Assembly: GCA_016840695.1 (NCBI GenBank)
Contig: JAEORV010000119.1
Coordinates: 1 to 5,938, forward strand
Origin: Promethearchaeota archaeon
GTDB taxonomy: Archaea; Asgardarchaeota; Lokiarchaeia; Sigyniarchaeales; SOKP01
Reading direction: 5' to 3'
DNA length: 5,938 nt
Under the pieces are notes generated by a model that worked only from the letters and a program-made list of their open reading frames with translations, was not told where the DNA came from and did no database searches. Positions 5,295 to 5,938 of the stretch are shown here, piece by piece. Position 1 is the first letter of the stretch. The number at the start of each line of letters is the position of its first letter. Position numbers and translations under genes: made by a program.

Positions 5295-5340
5295 ATTGAA
5301 GAAAAGAACCCCTAAAAAACAAGGGATTCTTTTCTTCAAT
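5295..5340 (-). terminator. Long hairpin after the 156-residue gene
   Basis: Bases 5295-5312 pair with 5323-5340 to give an 18-base stem and a 10-base loop. The single non-Watson-Crick position is G-U in the minus-strand RNA but C/A in the plus-strand RNA, which points to the minus strand as the functional one. The stem begins at the stop codon (5342-5340). The classic U-run is missing (AATAATCAATAAT follows), although the 3' arm itself is U-rich. It is a terminator or a 3'-end-protecting structure. Confidence 0.62.
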
Positions 5341-5810
5341 CAATATTTTCTTAATGGAATCTTTCCAATAAAGTTTTTCAATGAAATTTTATAATGGTGT
5401 TCAATGTCCCGTCCAAGCCTTTCATGCAGCATTTCCATTTGTTCAATAATGTAATTAAGGTCGAATACATTATATAATTGTTGAGTTTCCCAAATGGTCG
5501 TGAGTCGAGCCTTATTGTCAAATGGTATCAATGAAATAATGGGCTCGTCCCCCTCATACTCCATGGTGTAATATCTATACTCTGCAACTTTGTTTTTTTT
5601 CTTGATCTTTTTAATCCACTCATTCAAAGAAGCATAAAACTCTAATAGAGCAATATTTTCTTCGAAATACACGATTTCATTTATTTTTATTTTAAACTCT
5701 CCCTCAACTCTCATCGCTACTGAGGGGTCTTTTTTCATTTTCTTCGGGATATCTCCCTCTTCGGATGTGAACTTATAATTAAATTCTACTTGATTGGATA
5801 CGCCGTCCAT
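5340..5810 (-). CDS. Candidate immunity protein for the upstream toxin
   Basis: The product has 156 residues and is cytoplasmic, with no signal or membrane segment. It has an N-terminal beta-rich part (QVEFNYKFTSEEGDIPK, EGEFKIKINEIVYFE) and a long helical C-terminal part (FYASLNEWIKKIKKK, then DLNYIIEQMEMLHERL). The gene overlaps the 3' end of the upstream coding region by 25 bases in another frame. An in-frame TAA just before the ATG at 5810-5808 limits the start to that codon or later. The Shine-Dalgarno is weak (GGATGG), so translation probably depends on ribosomes finishing the upstream gene. This is the usual toxin then immunity order. Related proteins of this look occur near Bacillus toxins, as far as I recall, but I cannot name the family. 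It is the only apparently intact member of the cluster whose toxin end is also intact. Confidence 0.85.
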   Translation of the reverse strand: MDGVSNQVEFNYKFTSEEGDIPKKMKKDPSVAMRVEGEFKIKINEIVYFEENIALLEFYASLNEWIKKIKKKNKVAEYRYYTMEYEGDEPIISLIPFDNKARLTTIWETQQLYNVFDLNYIIEQMEMLHERLGRDIEHHYKISLKNFIGKIPLRKY

Positions 5811-5938
5811 ATCTTACCATCCCATCCTATTACTATTTTTATTTTTGTCTCACCTTTTGTTCCGATTTTCTTTTTTAAATTTGCTGTGATGACAAATGAT
5901 AATTTTTTATTATCATTTATAGTAAAGGAAAGATTCTT
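5786..5938 (-). CDS. C-terminal end of an upstream protein, probable polymorphic toxin (partial)
   Basis: The last 50 codons of a gene that enters from the right edge read NLSFTINDNKKLSFVIT, then NLKKKIGTKGETKIKI, and finish VIGWDGKIWTAYPIK followed by TAG (5788-5786). The frame is open to the window end. The closing beta-strand pattern (WDGKIWTAYPIK) resembles the last strands of EndoU/BECR-fold nuclease toxins, which often end in a turn plus TAYP, but 50 residues do not settle the family. The 25-base overlap with the next gene and the immunity-like nature of that gene support a toxin. The N-terminal delivery domain would lie beyond base 5938. Confidence 0.68.
   Translation of the reverse strand, partial: KNLSFTINDNKKLSFVITANLKKKIGTKGETKIKIVIGWDGKIWTAYPIK

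Noticed and set aside
1..5938. CRISPR arrays, tRNA or rRNA genes
   Set aside because: No regularly spaced repeats and no tRNA- or rRNA-like sequence were recognised on either strand.

Overview
The window looks like low-GC Gram-positive DNA, most likely a Bacillus or close relative. The Shine-Dalgarno sequences are strong (GGAGG types), codon use is AT-rich, and the urease subunits are separate gamma and beta proteins as in Bacillus. The right half carries orphan immunity genes and polymorphic-toxin tails of the kind common in Bacillus. The species cannot be fixed from sequence alone.

Left part (1-1888), nitrogen acquisition. The start of a urease operon reads leftward: ureA (gamma) is followed 21 bases later by ureB (beta), which runs off the window. 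Divergent from it is a complete 314-residue urea transporter (UT family). The transporter would bring in urea and the urease would split it to ammonia and CO2. The roughly 400-base divergent region holds a hairpin in the ureA leader and two palindromes next to a likely transporter -10 box. No regulator gene is visible.

Middle (1889-3401), mostly non-coding or decayed. There are two unidentified open stretches with no start. A small secreted protein (minus strand) has a clear signal peptide, two cysteines, a strong terminator and a perfect 10-6-10 palindrome in its promoter. A short plus-strand reading frame near 3066-3305 is broken by one in-frame stop.

Right part (3402-5938), a worn cluster of toxin-immunity modules, all on the minus strand. 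In transcription order, from the right edge inward, it contains: (i) the C-terminus of a probable toxin overlapping by 25 bases an intact 156-residue candidate immunity gene, with a long hairpin after it; (ii) an open, start-less toxin-tail-like fragment and a 57-residue two-helix membrane protein, closed by a terminator; (iii) a polymorphic-toxin C-terminal remnant with a one-base frameshift, joined tightly to a 79-residue candidate immunity gene and a terminator; (iv) an orphan barstar-family inhibitor with its own terminator. On the opposite strand, inside this cluster, lies the decayed tail of a phage holin carrying an in-frame stop. The arrangement fits repeated replacement of toxin tips with old immunity genes retained, plus prophage debris. 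This picture is inference. What the sequence shows directly is the reading frames, overlaps, hairpins, stops and frameshift.
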